In this document: piece after piece, positions 41,388-49,958 of the stretch | Position numbering within the stretch: position 1 is the stretch's first letter | Layout: the number at the start of each line of letters is the position of its first letter | Assembly: GCF_009789235.1 (NCBI RefSeq) | Contig: NZ_WSTB01000012.1 | Coordinates: 62,001-126,000, forward strand | Source: Flavobacterium hydrocarbonoxydans | GTDB lineage: Bacteria; Bacteroidota; Bacteroidia; Flavobacteriales; Flavobacteriaceae | Reading direction: 5' to 3' | DNA: 64,000 bases | The notes under the pieces: generated by a model | Databases searched by the model: none | Told to the model about the DNA's origin: nothing | What the model saw: the letters and a program-made list of their open reading frames with translations, nothing else | Translations under genes and position numbers: made by a program

Positions 41388-41421
41388 AAAAAGCCCCAAA
41401 TACTTCTATTCAGGGCTTCTT
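41388..41421 (-). terminator. Weak terminator after the first cystatin-like gene
   Basis: The stem AAGCCC / GGGCTT has a 16-base loop. A run of T follows on the minus strand. Confidence 0.5.
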
Positions 41422-41442
41422 ATCAACTTTTTTTTCCAATTA

Positions 41443-41727
41443 TTAATAGGGTGTAATAGAAACAAGATGCGGCCTACCAGATAATGGTTTGTAAATTTCA
41501 ACGATAACCTCGTAAGTAAGCCCGGATAAATTAACCGTTGCAGTCGCTCTAAAACGGTAATTGGTTCCTGCCACAATCTGAGTCGAAACTGCTGTGGGAT
41601 TGTATTTAACGCCAAGTAAGCCCTCCAATGCTCCTTTAAAAATGGCTAAATCTTCTGCTGTTAGAATATTATAAACGGACCAGCTGCCTAGTATTGTTTC
41701 ATTATTTGTTTGCACATTATTTGACAT
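41443..41727 (-). CDS. Stefin-like cystatin, copy 1
   Basis: A 94-residue protein without signal peptide, matching the type-1 cystatin (stefin) layout: N-terminal Gly (LGSWS, Gly14), a helix (AEDLAIFKGALEGLLG), the inhibitory hairpin QIVAGTNYRFRATA at residues 50-63, and a late hairpin loop (KPLSGRPH). The Q-x-V-x-G motif is the family signature. Stefins bind papain-like Cys proteases in the active site cleft. It aligns residue for residue with the next gene, so they arose by duplication. The product should be cytoplasmic unless exported by an unknown route. Confidence 0.8.
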   Translation of the reverse strand: MSNNVQTNNETILGSWSVYNILTAEDLAIFKGALEGLLGVKYNPTAVSTQIVAGTNYRFRATATVNLSGLTYEVIVEIYKPLSGRPHLVSITPY

Positions 41728-41814
41728 ACTTTTTTTATGTTTTAAATTACTTCTTTACTCTTACAGCTTCGTCACCCTGGTTAAATGGAGTCTAAAATCT
41801 GGTTTTTCCGAGTA

Positions 41815-42099
41815 TTAAATTCTGGTAATCTTCACCACATACGGGTCACCCTCAAGCGGTTTTATAATCTTCACTACCGATTCGTAAGCATCATCATACG
41901 GCGGAACAGATGCCGTACATCTGAAACGGTAATTGGTTCCGGCAACAATTTGTATCGCAACTTTTGTAGGCGTATATTTTACTCCAACATAACCTTCTAA
42001 TGCTTTATTAAACACCAATAAATCTTCTACTGTTAGTTTTTGAAACTCTGACCATCCGCCAACTATTGGCTCCAGGCTTGCAAGGGTTTGATTTGACAT
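41815..42099 (-). CDS. Stefin-like cystatin, copy 2
   Basis: A 94-residue paralogue of the downstream gene. It has Gly14-Gly15 (VGGWSEF), helix (VEDLLVFNKALEGYVG), QIVAGTNYRFRCTA at 50-63, and loop KPLEGDPY at 80-87. All three stefin contact regions are present and length is close to human stefins (98 residues). There is no signal peptide. It lies 87 bases upstream of copy 1 and 253 bases downstream of the LytTR regulator, all on the minus strand. A target protease is not visible in this window. Confidence 0.8.
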   Translation of the reverse strand: MSNQTLASLEPIVGGWSEFQKLTVEDLLVFNKALEGYVGVKYTPTKVAIQIVAGTNYRFRCTASVPPYDDAYESVVKIIKPLEGDPYVVKITRI

Positions 42100-42304
42100 A
42101 ATCGTATTATTTAGTTATTAGTCCTACTCATAAGGCTTTTAGAAAAAATCCTTTTTAATGGTTTGGATTCTTTAAAACCATTAATTTTCTAAAGTAAAAC
42201 TAGTTCAGAACTAAGCTCCGGCTCATAAAAATGTCATGGAACAGCCAAATATTGTCATAAGAAACACCTCGTGAAGTACAGCATTAAAGACCTAAACGAA
42301 AAAG

Positions 42305-42340
42305 CATAAAAAAATCCTTCATTAACGATGAAGGATTTAT
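42305..42340 (-). terminator. Terminator of the LytTR/histidine kinase operon
   Basis: A perfect 11-base stem AAATCCTTCAT / ATGAAGGATTT has a 5-base loop, and on the minus strand TTTTATGC follows. Confidence 0.82.
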
Positions 42341-42372
42341 AATAAACAAAAAGCGATGCAAAAGCAGTGACG

Positions 42373-43119
42373 CTATTTTAGGATGTGAAAGTTTTTTACA
42401 AAGTCTTTGTATTTATCGCTCAGGGTTACTTTGTGATTTCCTTTAAGGATAACCAGATTATCACTAACCATTATTTCTGTGATTTTGCTGGCGTTAACAA
42501 TATAATTTCGGTGCGTCTGAAAGAACTTTGTAGCGTCTAAAAGCTGCATAATCTTCGTCAGCGATATTAAAATTACAAATTTCTCTGTCTCTGTAATGAT
42601 ATTGCAATAGCGGTCTTCTACTTCTATATAAAGAATATCTTCAATTTTGACCTTCTTTAGAGATTTGTTTTTTTTGATAAAAAGCGAGTCCGTACTCACT
42701 ACTGTATTTTGATCTTCGCTATGAAAAGCATTCGTTTGCCCGTAAAACTTTTCTACGGCCATTTCTAGCGCATATAAAATTTCAAGTTCATTAAAAGGTT
42801 TCAATAAAAAGCTGAAAGGTTTCGTCAGTTTAGCCCGCTCAAAAATCTGACGATCTTTAGAACTGGTTAAAAAAACGAATGGTTTCTGACCGTTAGGCAC
42901 AATATTAATCGTCTCTGCAAAAGTAATTCCGTCCGGTTTTCCGTCTAAAAAAACATCAATAACCACAATATCAATTGTGGTTTGATAAAATAGTTTTAAT
43001 GCCTCGGTATACGTTGGCGCAACCCCTACAATATTGTAATTGTTAGCGGTAAGCACCTTTACAAGCACCTCACTTTCGGCAGGAGTATCCTCGATAATAA
43101 GTACATTTATATTATCCAT
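42373..43119 (-). CDS. LytTR-family response regulator
   Basis: A 248-residue regulator from ATG 43119; the earlier in-frame start is TTG. The receiver domain is at about 4-120, with the acidic pair Glu10-Asp11, phospho-acceptor Asp55 (IVVIDVFLDG) and Lys in FLLKPFNE. The LytTR DNA-binding domain is at about 145-245 (DILYIEVEDRYCNIITETEK, FFQTHRNYIVNASKI, VTLSDKYKDF). It is phosphorylated by the kinase just upstream, whose stop overlaps this start by 8 bases. The target genes may include the cystatins downstream, which is inference from position. Confidence 0.92.
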   Translation of the reverse strand: MDNINVLIIEDTPAESEVLVKVLTANNYNIVGVAPTYTEALKLFYQTTIDIVVIDVFLDGKPDGITFAETINIVPNGQKPFVFLTSSKDRQIFERAKLTKPFSFLLKPFNELEILYALEMAVEKFYGQTNAFHSEDQNTVVSTDSLFIKKNKSLKKVKIEDILYIEVEDRYCNIITETEKFVILISLTKIMQLLDATKFFQTHRNYIVNASKITEIMVSDNLVILKGNHKVTLSDKYKDFVKNFHILK

Positions 43120-44851
43120 TGGTTTTAAACTTTGGTAACGCAATAATCATTTTAGTTCCCACATTTTCTTCGCTTTCGATTTGCAGTCTGCCTTCGTTTT
43201 TATGAAGCATACTTTTGCACAATTGCAAACCCAATCCGGTTCCTATAGCATCGTCGTTTTTCTTTTTAGAAAGCAGTACTGTTTCTCTTAGCAATTCTTC
43301 TCTCGTTGCAGCATTCATTCCTGATCCGCTATCTTCGATAACCAGGTAACAGAAATCCTCAGAGGAAGGACGTGTGTAAATTGAAATTTTTCCATTTTCC
43401 TGAGAGAATTTAATCGCATTGTCTAACAAGTTCCTTATAATTATTTTAAGCGAATCCAAATCAGCAAAAACATAATCTGAAGCTGAAACATTGCTTTCAA
43501 AATGAATGTTTTTGTTCAGCATCAACGACTTGTAATTGTACTCTACATGCTGTACAATAGCGGCCAGATGCAATGATTCCTGAAAGAAATACCCTTGTTG
43601 TGTTTGCAGCAAAGCCCAATTAAGCAGGTTATCTAATAAGTTATAAGCACCATTAGCAATCGTACTGTTGTTATGAAGCAAAACATCGAGCTCACTGTAA
43701 TTTTTGGTTTCCAGATTCTCGATTAATTTACCATTACTTGTTTTTAAAGCATTTACAGATGATCGTAAATCATGACTCACAATCGAAAACAATTTATCCT
43801 TTGTGGCGTTCAAGACATCCAGCTCATTTTTTTGAGCCAGAATAATTTTATTGTTCCTGATTTTTTGTCGATAAAAATAAACACCCGCCCCAAACAAAGC
43901 AAGCAGTAAAACCGAAGAAATGAGAAACCCATTTCGTTCGGCTACTTTTACTTTATTCTCAGCTGCAAGAACATTAACTTCTTTTTGTTTTTGCTTTATG
44001 GCGAATTTCTTTTCAAGATCAGCAATTGCCCAGACTTTATTCTGGTCGTTTAAGGAATCTTTCCAGGTTTCGTATTCTTTTCTGTAAGTTAAGGATAGTG
44101 GGAAATTCTTCCTGTTTTCCTCTACTACTGCCATATTCAAAGTAGCAGTTCGTCTAAGTTCAAATGATTTTATTTTTTTAGAAAGATCATAAGCCTTTTT
44201 AAAATAAGGTATTGCCAGATCATCTTTATATTGATTGTAATACAAACTGGCAATATCCATATAAGAACCGGTAAGCATTAAGCTGTCTTTTGCAAGCTCT
44301 TGCAATTTTGCACCTTTAAATAAATATTCTTCAGCTTTATCAAATTTTTCCAGGTGCAAATAGCATAATCCTATATTGTGTAAAACCGAGCTTCTATTAA
44401 AATCATAAGTACCCTCATGTGGAAGTTTTTCTACTTCCTGAAAGTATTGTAGCGCATTTTTTGGTTTATCCTGTTTTAATGCAATTTCACCTAAATATAA
44501 TTTTACCTTGTAGTAAAAACTAAATCCAGATGAAATCTGTTTAAATTCTTTTTGAGCTTCTTTAAAAAGCTTTTTTTTATAAAAACTAATAGCCCTGAAA
44601 TAATGACAATAATCTTTAAGTTCTTTATTTTCAGAGCTACTTAATTGCTTCATAGAATAAACTAAAGTAGAATCCCAATTGTTTTCAAAGAAGAACAATT
44701 GAGCTTTATTAAAATTGACTTCTTTATTAAACTCTTTAGCTTTATTTTTAATTTCATCGTTTAATAAATTACCTCCGTTTTTCCCTTGTGAAAAAAGAAA
44801 TAACTGAGAATTTATTAAGAAGACAAAAATTAAAAATTTAATTTTTATCAT
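43112..44851 (-). CDS. TPR-containing sensor histidine kinase
   Basis: A 579-residue membrane kinase: signal sequence MIKIKFLIFVFLINSQLFLF, periplasmic TPR domain about 70-290 (YYKVKLYLGEIALKQDKPKN, VLHNIGLCYLHLEKFDKAEE), one membrane helix about 308-327 (GFLISSVLLLALFGAGVYFY), then the kinase core. His about 361 lies in SIVSHDLRSS, N-box in NLLDNAIKFS, G-boxes in EDSGSGMN and GTGLGLQLC. The TPR sensor type is common in Bacteroidota and pairs with LytTR regulators. The ligand is unknown. Confidence 0.92.
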   Translation of the reverse strand: MIKIKFLIFVFLINSQLFLFSQGKNGGNLLNDEIKNKAKEFNKEVNFNKAQLFFFENNWDSTLVYSMKQLSSSENKELKDYCHYFRAISFYKKKLFKEAQKEFKQISSGFSFYYKVKLYLGEIALKQDKPKNALQYFQEVEKLPHEGTYDFNRSSVLHNIGLCYLHLEKFDKAEEYLFKGAKLQELAKDSLMLTGSYMDIASLYYNQYKDDLAIPYFKKAYDLSKKIKSFELRRTATLNMAVVEENRKNFPLSLTYRKEYETWKDSLNDQNKVWAIADLEKKFAIKQKQKEVNVLAAENKVKVAERNGFLISSVLLLALFGAGVYFYRQKIRNNKIILAQKNELDVLNATKDKLFSIVSHDLRSSVNALKTSNGKLIENLETKNYSELDVLLHNNSTIANGAYNLLDNLLNWALLQTQQGYFFQESLHLAAIVQHVEYNYKSLMLNKNIHFESNVSASDYVFADLDSLKIIIRNLLDNAIKFSQENGKISIYTRPSSEDFCYLVIEDSGSGMNAATREELLRETVLLSKKKNDDAIGTGLGLQLCKSMLHKNEGRLQIESEENVGTKMIIALPKFKTNG

Positions 44852-44923
44852 AATAAGAATATTAGATGATGGCTCATTTTATTCATTGTTGAACCTAACT
44901 TTGCAGATAAATTTTATTTTCTA

Positions 44924-45382
44924 TTAATTTTCCTGAACATTAGTTTCTGTCCCTCTTGAAGTTATAGGATCAATGTCCCAAAGGAAAGTTTGGATTGTTT
45001 TTATTTGAGAAAAATGATCCACAAATGGAATTGGATTTGCATCAAAGCTAACTTCGTACATATCAAAATCTATTCCTTCATATTCTGTCATATCATAAGC
45101 TACAAAAAATTGCAACTGAGGTACTCCATCAATGTCCACATAACAGTTTTGATAGATACTAAAATCAAGCGTATTCTGGCCTTTTGCAATAAATACAACC
45201 GCTTTAATCGCTAATACTTTCTTGTTGTTTTTTAACTGAGCATTTACAACCGGAGGCAAAAGCGCTTTCGATCTGTTATCCGGGAATGAGATAGAACCTA
45301 ATGGCTCGCTTGGTAATGAATCGACGATACAAACTCCAGGAGGGAATCTTTTGGCTGGGTCTTCTGAGGTAATGTTTTTCAT
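44924..45382 (-). CDS. Hypothetical protein, no family recognised
   Basis: A 152-residue protein, mostly polar, with no signal peptide or membrane helix. Text such as KVLAIKAVVFIAKGQNTLDF, GVPQLQFFVAYDMTEYEGID and FLWDIDPITSRGTE suggests a beta-rich fold. It starts MKNITSEDPAKRFPPGVCIV. It lies 72 bases upstream of the histidine kinase on the same strand and may be the sensed or regulated partner of that system. Nothing in the sequence fixes a function. Confidence 0.55.
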   Translation of the reverse strand: MKNITSEDPAKRFPPGVCIVDSLPSEPLGSISFPDNRSKALLPPVVNAQLKNNKKVLAIKAVVFIAKGQNTLDFSIYQNCYVDIDGVPQLQFFVAYDMTEYEGIDFDMYEVSFDANPIPFVDHFSQIKTIQTFLWDIDPITSRGTETNVQEN

Positions 45383-45642
45383 AGTTGATTGGTTTTAGGG
45401 TTTGTTTTTAGATAATTTATTGATTATTTATATTTTTAAGAAAAACTTTGATTACGCTGAAACAAAACTGCTTAAAAACTTCAATAATTTAGGATTCAAA
45501 TATAATAAAGTTTTTCTTAATAAGTTTTATGCTTTTGTAATATGTAGTTTAATTAATAAATTTTACGTTAATTCATTGAAGAAAATAAGGACTAAAGAAT
45601 GAAAAAGTATAATGTTAGATTATTCACTTTAAGATAATTAAA

Positions 45643-45688
45643 CAAAAAAAAACTCCAAAGACAATTAGAATATCCTTGGAGTTTTTTA
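45643..45688 (-). terminator. Terminator near the end of the DUF4153-like gene
   Basis: The stem AAAACTCCAA / TTGGAGTTTT is flanked by A-rich and T-rich runs, 20 bases after the stop at 45706. The rest of the 323-base gap up to 45382 is AT-rich and featureless apart from the leader of the unknown gene. Confidence 0.72.
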
Positions 45689-45705
45689 TAAAAACATTTA
45701 ATATG

Positions 45706-47094
45706 CTATTTAATTTCATTCAGAAACTCATAATAAAGGGCTTTTGACAAAAACGAATCCTTTTGTCGTCTGGTAATTTCCTCTTCTCTGTAAGATTCGA
45801 GATACTTTCCGTCCAGATTATGCGATTTTAAATACTCACGGCGCAGTTCATCATTAAACTCTAAACTACTTAAAAATTTAGGTTCTACTCCTTTGTTTAC
45901 GGAAATGTTGTAATTCGTAATTAGATTTCCCCAATTAACAAAACTGCAAATCAAGACTGTTCCGTAGCAATACCAAACCATCTGATTAAAAAGGAAAGCA
46001 TTTGTTTTTTGCTTCGTAATTTTGAAAAAAGAAACTATCAAACCGATTATGGCTAAAACCAGAAAAGCATATACTCCTAATCGTTTATAGGTCAGGCCAA
46101 AAAATGAAACGTATTCCGAATTTTTAATAATAGCACTCACTATTAAAACACCGTTTAAAAACAGCCAGATCTTAGCCAGCTTTTTGAGTTGTGTAGCTTT
46201 TTCATCAAAATTAAAGCCTCCTTTAAAATAAAATAAAATAACGCCAACTGCCATTACGATTGAAAAAATAACGGCATTTACTCTTTCGTGTGTGTCTGAA
46301 CTTAAGTTTGATTTTTCAACCACCTCAAAAAATTGCTCGTAATTGTAAGTCGCAATAAAAACCAAAAGCAGGGCATTTAACAGAAAGAGCGTGATTTCGC
46401 CGCTTTTTCTTTCAAAGTCAATATCCAGAAAAGAAAAGGAATTCTGGTTTTGCGTTTTGGCCGTTTCTTCAAAATCATTATCCAGTATGTGGTTCTTCTC
46501 ATAACAAACCTCCGGAATCCAGTAATTCCAGAAGGTAAATGAAATATAAAAACCCAGACCAGTAAGTACAAACGCCTGCCAGACATCTATATCCAAATAA
46601 TAATCGGTAAACAAAGACGAAAAATGGTCGCTCCCGAAAGAATAAACAATAAAAAATAATCCTAAAAACACAGCCGGAATAACAAAATAAGCAATCAGTT
46701 TTTTAGCAAACCCATTGTTGACTTTTCGTTTAGGAAGGTATTGGCTGAACATTAAGATGCGTCCTAATGAAGCAATTCCGTTTACTATGACCAACGGAAA
46801 CAGCTGCAGCAGTTTAAGTTTAGGTTCCTGAGTTCTGAATTGCAGAAAAACAACCGACAAGGCCAAAGCCAGAAATGATACAAAATCGCCATACCAGGCA
46901 AAAGCAAAACAAGACAATACGGATGTAATGACCAAAATAAGGTGCGTTCGGGTGGTAAATTTCTCCTGAAAGAAATAACAAATGGCGGCTATTTGTGCCA
47001 TCGCAAAAATGGCCCAGTTAAGACCTAAATCTTCATTGTAGAATAGCAGTGTAAAAATCAAACTGCTGGCTAAGATAAATTGTAGTTTTTTCAT
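45706..47094 (-). CDS. Polytopic membrane protein, DUF4153/DUF4173-like
   Basis: A 462-residue protein with about 11-12 hydrophobic segments: LIFTLLFYNEDLGLNWAIFA, LILVITSVLSCFAFAWYG, WQAFVLTGLGFYISFTFWNY, and a late one beginning GVYAFLVLAIIGLIVSFFKI. The stretch FGLTYKRLGVYAFL resembles the LTYxRIGVYVFL-type signature seen in DUF4153/DUF4173 membrane proteins. The C-terminal 60 residues (LRREYLKSHNLDGKYLESYR) are charged and cytoplasmic or periplasmic. Function unknown. It is the last of three minus-strand membrane-related genes. Confidence 0.75.
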   Translation of the reverse strand: MKKLQFILASSLIFTLLFYNEDLGLNWAIFAMAQIAAICYFFQEKFTTRTHLILVITSVLSCFAFAWYGDFVSFLALALSVVFLQFRTQEPKLKLLQLFPLVIVNGIASLGRILMFSQYLPKRKVNNGFAKKLIAYFVIPAVFLGLFFIVYSFGSDHFSSLFTDYYLDIDVWQAFVLTGLGFYISFTFWNYWIPEVCYEKNHILDNDFEETAKTQNQNSFSFLDIDFERKSGEITLFLLNALLLVFIATYNYEQFFEVVEKSNLSSDTHERVNAVIFSIVMAVGVILFYFKGGFNFDEKATQLKKLAKIWLFLNGVLIVSAIIKNSEYVSFFGLTYKRLGVYAFLVLAIIGLIVSFFKITKQKTNAFLFNQMVWYCYGTVLICSFVNWGNLITNYNISVNKGVEPKFLSSLEFNDELRREYLKSHNLDGKYLESYREEEITRRQKDSFLSKALYYEFLNEIK

Positions 47095-47226
47095 GTTTGT
47101 TTTATTTTTTATTGGTTCTTTAAGTTTTCGCTTTGTTTACGTGATTTGGTTGTACAAATACAATTGGAATAATTCGATATTAATTTAAAAGTGCTTTGTA
47201 ATTCAAAGTTTTTAGGTAAAAAAATT

Positions 47227-47523
47227 TTAGTTATTCGATTTCATTAATTTTTCAAGGCTATTCAGGTGCTCATTAAAGGCCGCGCGTCCTCTATTGGTCA
47301 CTCGATAGGAGGTTTTGGGTTTTTTACCCACAAATTCTTTCTTAACTTCGATATATTCACCCTTTTCCAGCGCCGATGAATGGCTGGCTAAATTACCATC
47401 GGTGATGTTTAAAAGGGTTTTCATTTCGGTAAAATCTATCCAGTCATTGACCATCAGAATAGACATAATACCTAATCTGACACGACTTTCAAAATCTTTA
47501 TTTAATTTATCAATGATTCCCAT
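47227..47523 (-). CDS. Small winged-helix regulator
   Basis: A 98-residue winged-helix DNA-binding protein (PadR/MarR-like single domain): RVRLGIMSILMVNDWIDFTE, MKTLLNITDGNLASHSSALE as recognition helix, then EVKKEFVGKKPKTSYRVTNR as the wing. There is no effector domain. It starts 9 bases after the membrane protein gene, so the two are co-transcribed, a common regulator/membrane-protein pair in which the regulator controls its own operon. Confidence 0.87.
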   Translation of the reverse strand: MGIIDKLNKDFESRVRLGIMSILMVNDWIDFTEMKTLLNITDGNLASHSSALEKGEYIEVKKEFVGKKPKTSYRVTNRGRAAFNEHLNSLEKLMKSNN

Positions 47524-47532
47524 TAGAGGTTT

Positions 47533-48147
47533 TTATTTATATTTTTTGAACATCACTAATCCGTACAAGATATGCAAAATACCAAAGCCTAGTATCCAAA
47601 AAACTAAACCATAACCCAGATAAAAAAGAGAAATACATCCTAAAACTAATTGGCAATAGCCCAAATATTTAATATCCGAAAAAGTATATTTTTCAGCATT
47701 TACAAGAGCTAAACCGTAAAACAACAATGTTACAGGCGCAATCAAAACATACGATTGATGGTACAATAGCGCCAGACAAAATACTCCTCCGACTGCTAAA
47801 GGTACAGCAAGATTGAACAACATATTTTTGGTAGTCGAGGTCCAGATGGGCAAATTGTATTTTTTACTTTTTCTAACGGTGAATAAAATTCCGAACGTTA
47901 AAGCAAAAGCAAATATTATGATACCGCTCACAATAAGATCCCAAATTAAATCCATAGAAAACATAATATTTTTTCCGTCAAAGTAATGGATTCCGTTTTT
48001 CTCAAACAGCTGAAAAACATACAATCCACCAATTAAAGCGGAGAGTCCGGCAAAAACGCCTGAGAGTCCGCTAAGCGATATAAATCTTGAAGAACGCTCC
48101 ATCATAGAGCGAATGTGTGATAGGTCTTCCTGGTGCTTCTGATTCAT
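47533..48147 (-). CDS. Membrane protein paired with winged-helix regulator
   Basis: A 204-residue protein from ATG 48147 (an ATG at 48180 adds 11 residues and is possible). Four to five membrane segments: FISLSGLSGVFAGLSALIG, LIWDLIVSGIIIFAFALTF, NLAVPLAVGGVFCLALLYHQ and LGCISLFYLGYGLVFWILGF. The N-terminus HQEDLSHIRSMMERSSRFIS is a typical opening of a Bacteroidota membrane protein partnered with small winged-helix regulators. Function unknown. Confidence 0.72.
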   Translation of the reverse strand: MNQKHQEDLSHIRSMMERSSRFISLSGLSGVFAGLSALIGGLYVFQLFEKNGIHYFDGKNIMFSMDLIWDLIVSGIIIFAFALTFGILFTVRKSKKYNLPIWTSTTKNMLFNLAVPLAVGGVFCLALLYHQSYVLIAPVTLLFYGLALVNAEKYTFSDIKYLGYCQLVLGCISLFYLGYGLVFWILGFGILHILYGLVMFKKYK

Positions 48148-48300
48148 AATTAAAGTACTTTGAAGTACAAAGTTATTCATTATTTTGAATTGGCAATTTA
48201 TTTTTTTGATTTTTTTTATTGAAATAGAAAAAAATAAAAGTTCGTATTCGGATAAAGCTAATGGAAATTAAAAATCGAAAAACAATTGACAGAGATTATA

Positions 48301-48327
48301 CCTACAAGGTTTTGGAAACCTTGCAGG
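48301..48327. repeat. Small hairpin CCTACAAGGTTT / AAACCTTGCAGG
   Basis: A 12-base stem with one mismatch has a 3-base loop. It is similar in layout to 38671-38693. It stands in a 367-base gap with another hairpin element. Confidence 0.6.
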
Positions 48328-48384
48328 ATCGTTACGAGGAGCGTGAGGGATAGGAATAAGCTACCGAAGTAGCATGGATAGCCC

Positions 48385-48449
48385 GACCGTACCGAGATAA
48401 GAAGGCGTATGTACGCAAAGTATATTTGCCTTCTTATCTCGGTACGGTC
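48385..48449. repeat. Perfect 22-bp inverted repeat
   Basis: The arm starting GACCGTACCGAGATAAGAAG and its exact mirror flank a 21-base loop containing GTATGTACGCAAAG. The upstream flank (GAGCGTGAGGGATAGGAATA, then GCATGGATAGCCCGA) looks like a Flavobacterium-type dispersed repeat. Long perfect arms suggest a recent element or a strong bidirectional terminator. Confidence 0.75.
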
Positions 48450-48469
48450 ACGCCCAATATACCTTAAAG

Positions 48470-48504
48470 CAACAAAGCCTGCTCATGAGGAACAGGCTTT
48501 GTTT
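48470..48504 (-). terminator. Terminator of the nucleoside-permease-like gene
   Basis: The stem ACAAAGCCTG / CAGGCTTTGT has a 10-base loop, 11 bases after the stop at 48515 on the minus strand. Confidence 0.8.
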
Positions 48505-48514
48505 GTATGTTTTT

Positions 48515-49891
48515 TTAATGACTTAAATTCTCTAATTCTTTTGGATCATGTTTGTGTTTAAACAAAATGGCAAAAGCAATCGCAATGACTAAAGCGTAGG
48601 CTGCAAATGATAACCAGATGGTGTGCCAGTCTTTCATTAAAACTGGATTGCTGAATAATCCTTCCGGAGAAATAGATTTTCCTTGTTCTTTTACAAATTC
48701 TAACATTTTAGGATTTGTAGTTTCGGTTTGTAAAAATCCAGATAATTCAATTGTATTACTGAATGATTTCGTAAAGAAACGATCTATCGCCCAGCCAGAA
48801 GTTAAGCTCCCCAAAACCGCTCCTACTCCATTGGTCATCATCATAAACAATCCCTGAGCCGAAGAACGTATTTTAGAATCGGTATTGCTTTCTACGAATA
48901 GTGAACCCGAAATATTAAAGAAGTCAAATGCCATTCCGTAAACGATACAGGACAAAACAATCATCCATAATCCGTCAACAGGATCTCCAAAAGCAAATAA
49001 TCCGAAACGTAAAACCCAAGCCAGCATACTAATCAACATGACTTGTTTGATTCCGAAACGTCTTAAGAAAAACGGTATTGCCAAAATAAATAAGGTTTCA
49101 GAAACCTGAGAAATTGACATGATAATCGTCGAATATTTTATGACGAATGAATCGGCATATTTTGGGAAATGTTTGAATTCGTCCAGAAAAACATCTCCAT
49201 AAGCATTGGTTAATTGTAATGCGCCTCCTAAAAACATAGAAAACACAAAAAACAATGCCATTTTATAATTTCCAAATAATTTGAAAGCCTCCAGACCTAA
49301 AGTTTCAACCCAGGAAGCATTTTCTTTAGTCAAACGCTGTGGTTCACATTTTGGTAAGGTAAAGGCATAAATACCAAGAATCAAAGCTCCAATTCCAGCA
49401 ATGTAAAACTGATATTCGGTTGCTTTACTTCCACTTAAATTGGTAATCCACATGGCGACAATAAAACCTATTGTTCCCCAAACGCGAATGGGTGGAAAAT
49501 CTTTTACTATATTTTTGTTATTTAGTTTTAATGAAGTGTATGAAATTGAATTACTTAAAGCAATGGTTGGCATATAACAACACATGGCCGCAAACATGAC
49601 GTAAATAAAATTTTCGGGTGTTGTAATTTGTGCGATACCGAATAAAACTAATGCGTAAGCGATGTGCAATACACCAAATAATTTTTCGGCATTAACCCAT
49701 CTGTCAGCAATAATACCTGTCAGCGTAGGCATAAATAAAGAAGCAATTCCCATGGTACCGAAAACTAAACCAAATTGTGTTCCTTCCCAATTTTTAGTTC
49801 CAAACCAATAATTTCCAATTGTGATTAACCAGGCTCCCCAGACAAAAAACTGAAGAAAACTCATTATAATCAATCTGTTTTTAATTCCCAT
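48515..49891 (-). CDS. MFS nucleoside permease (NupG-like)
   Basis: A 458-residue MFS protein with 12 helices. It opens MGIKNRLIIMSFLQFFVWGA, then WLITIGNYWF, the NupG/XapB-type start for nucleoside:proton symporters. Other marks are LTGIIADRWVNAEKLFGVLH, SISYTSLKLNNKNIVKDFPP and IRVWGTIGFIVAMW. It probably imports nucleosides across the inner membrane. It is monocistronic, with cmk next upstream on the same strand, a sensible nucleoside context though perhaps coincidental. Confidence 0.88.
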   Translation of the reverse strand: MGIKNRLIIMSFLQFFVWGAWLITIGNYWFGTKNWEGTQFGLVFGTMGIASLFMPTLTGIIADRWVNAEKLFGVLHIAYALVLFGIAQITTPENFIYVMFAAMCCYMPTIALSNSISYTSLKLNNKNIVKDFPPIRVWGTIGFIVAMWITNLSGSKATEYQFYIAGIGALILGIYAFTLPKCEPQRLTKENASWVETLGLEAFKLFGNYKMALFFVFSMFLGGALQLTNAYGDVFLDEFKHFPKYADSFVIKYSTIIMSISQVSETLFILAIPFFLRRFGIKQVMLISMLAWVLRFGLFAFGDPVDGLWMIVLSCIVYGMAFDFFNISGSLFVESNTDSKIRSSAQGLFMMMTNGVGAVLGSLTSGWAIDRFFTKSFSNTIELSGFLQTETTNPKMLEFVKEQGKSISPEGLFSNPVLMKDWHTIWLSFAAYALVIAIAFAILFKHKHDPKELENLSH

Positions 49892-49958
49892 ACGATGAAA
49901 TTGTCTTTAAAATAAATGAAGCGGTAAAACTACCATTAAAAATAATATTAGCAAAAAA

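Noticed and set aside
43112..44851. Hybrid two-component protein
   Set aside because: The kinase ends after its ATPase domain and the receiver is in a separate, overlapping gene.
45402..45602. 66-residue plus-strand frame in the gap before the unknown gene
   Set aside because: AT-rich composition (Phe, Asn, Lys, Tyr, Ile), no family resemblance and no start context; probably chance.
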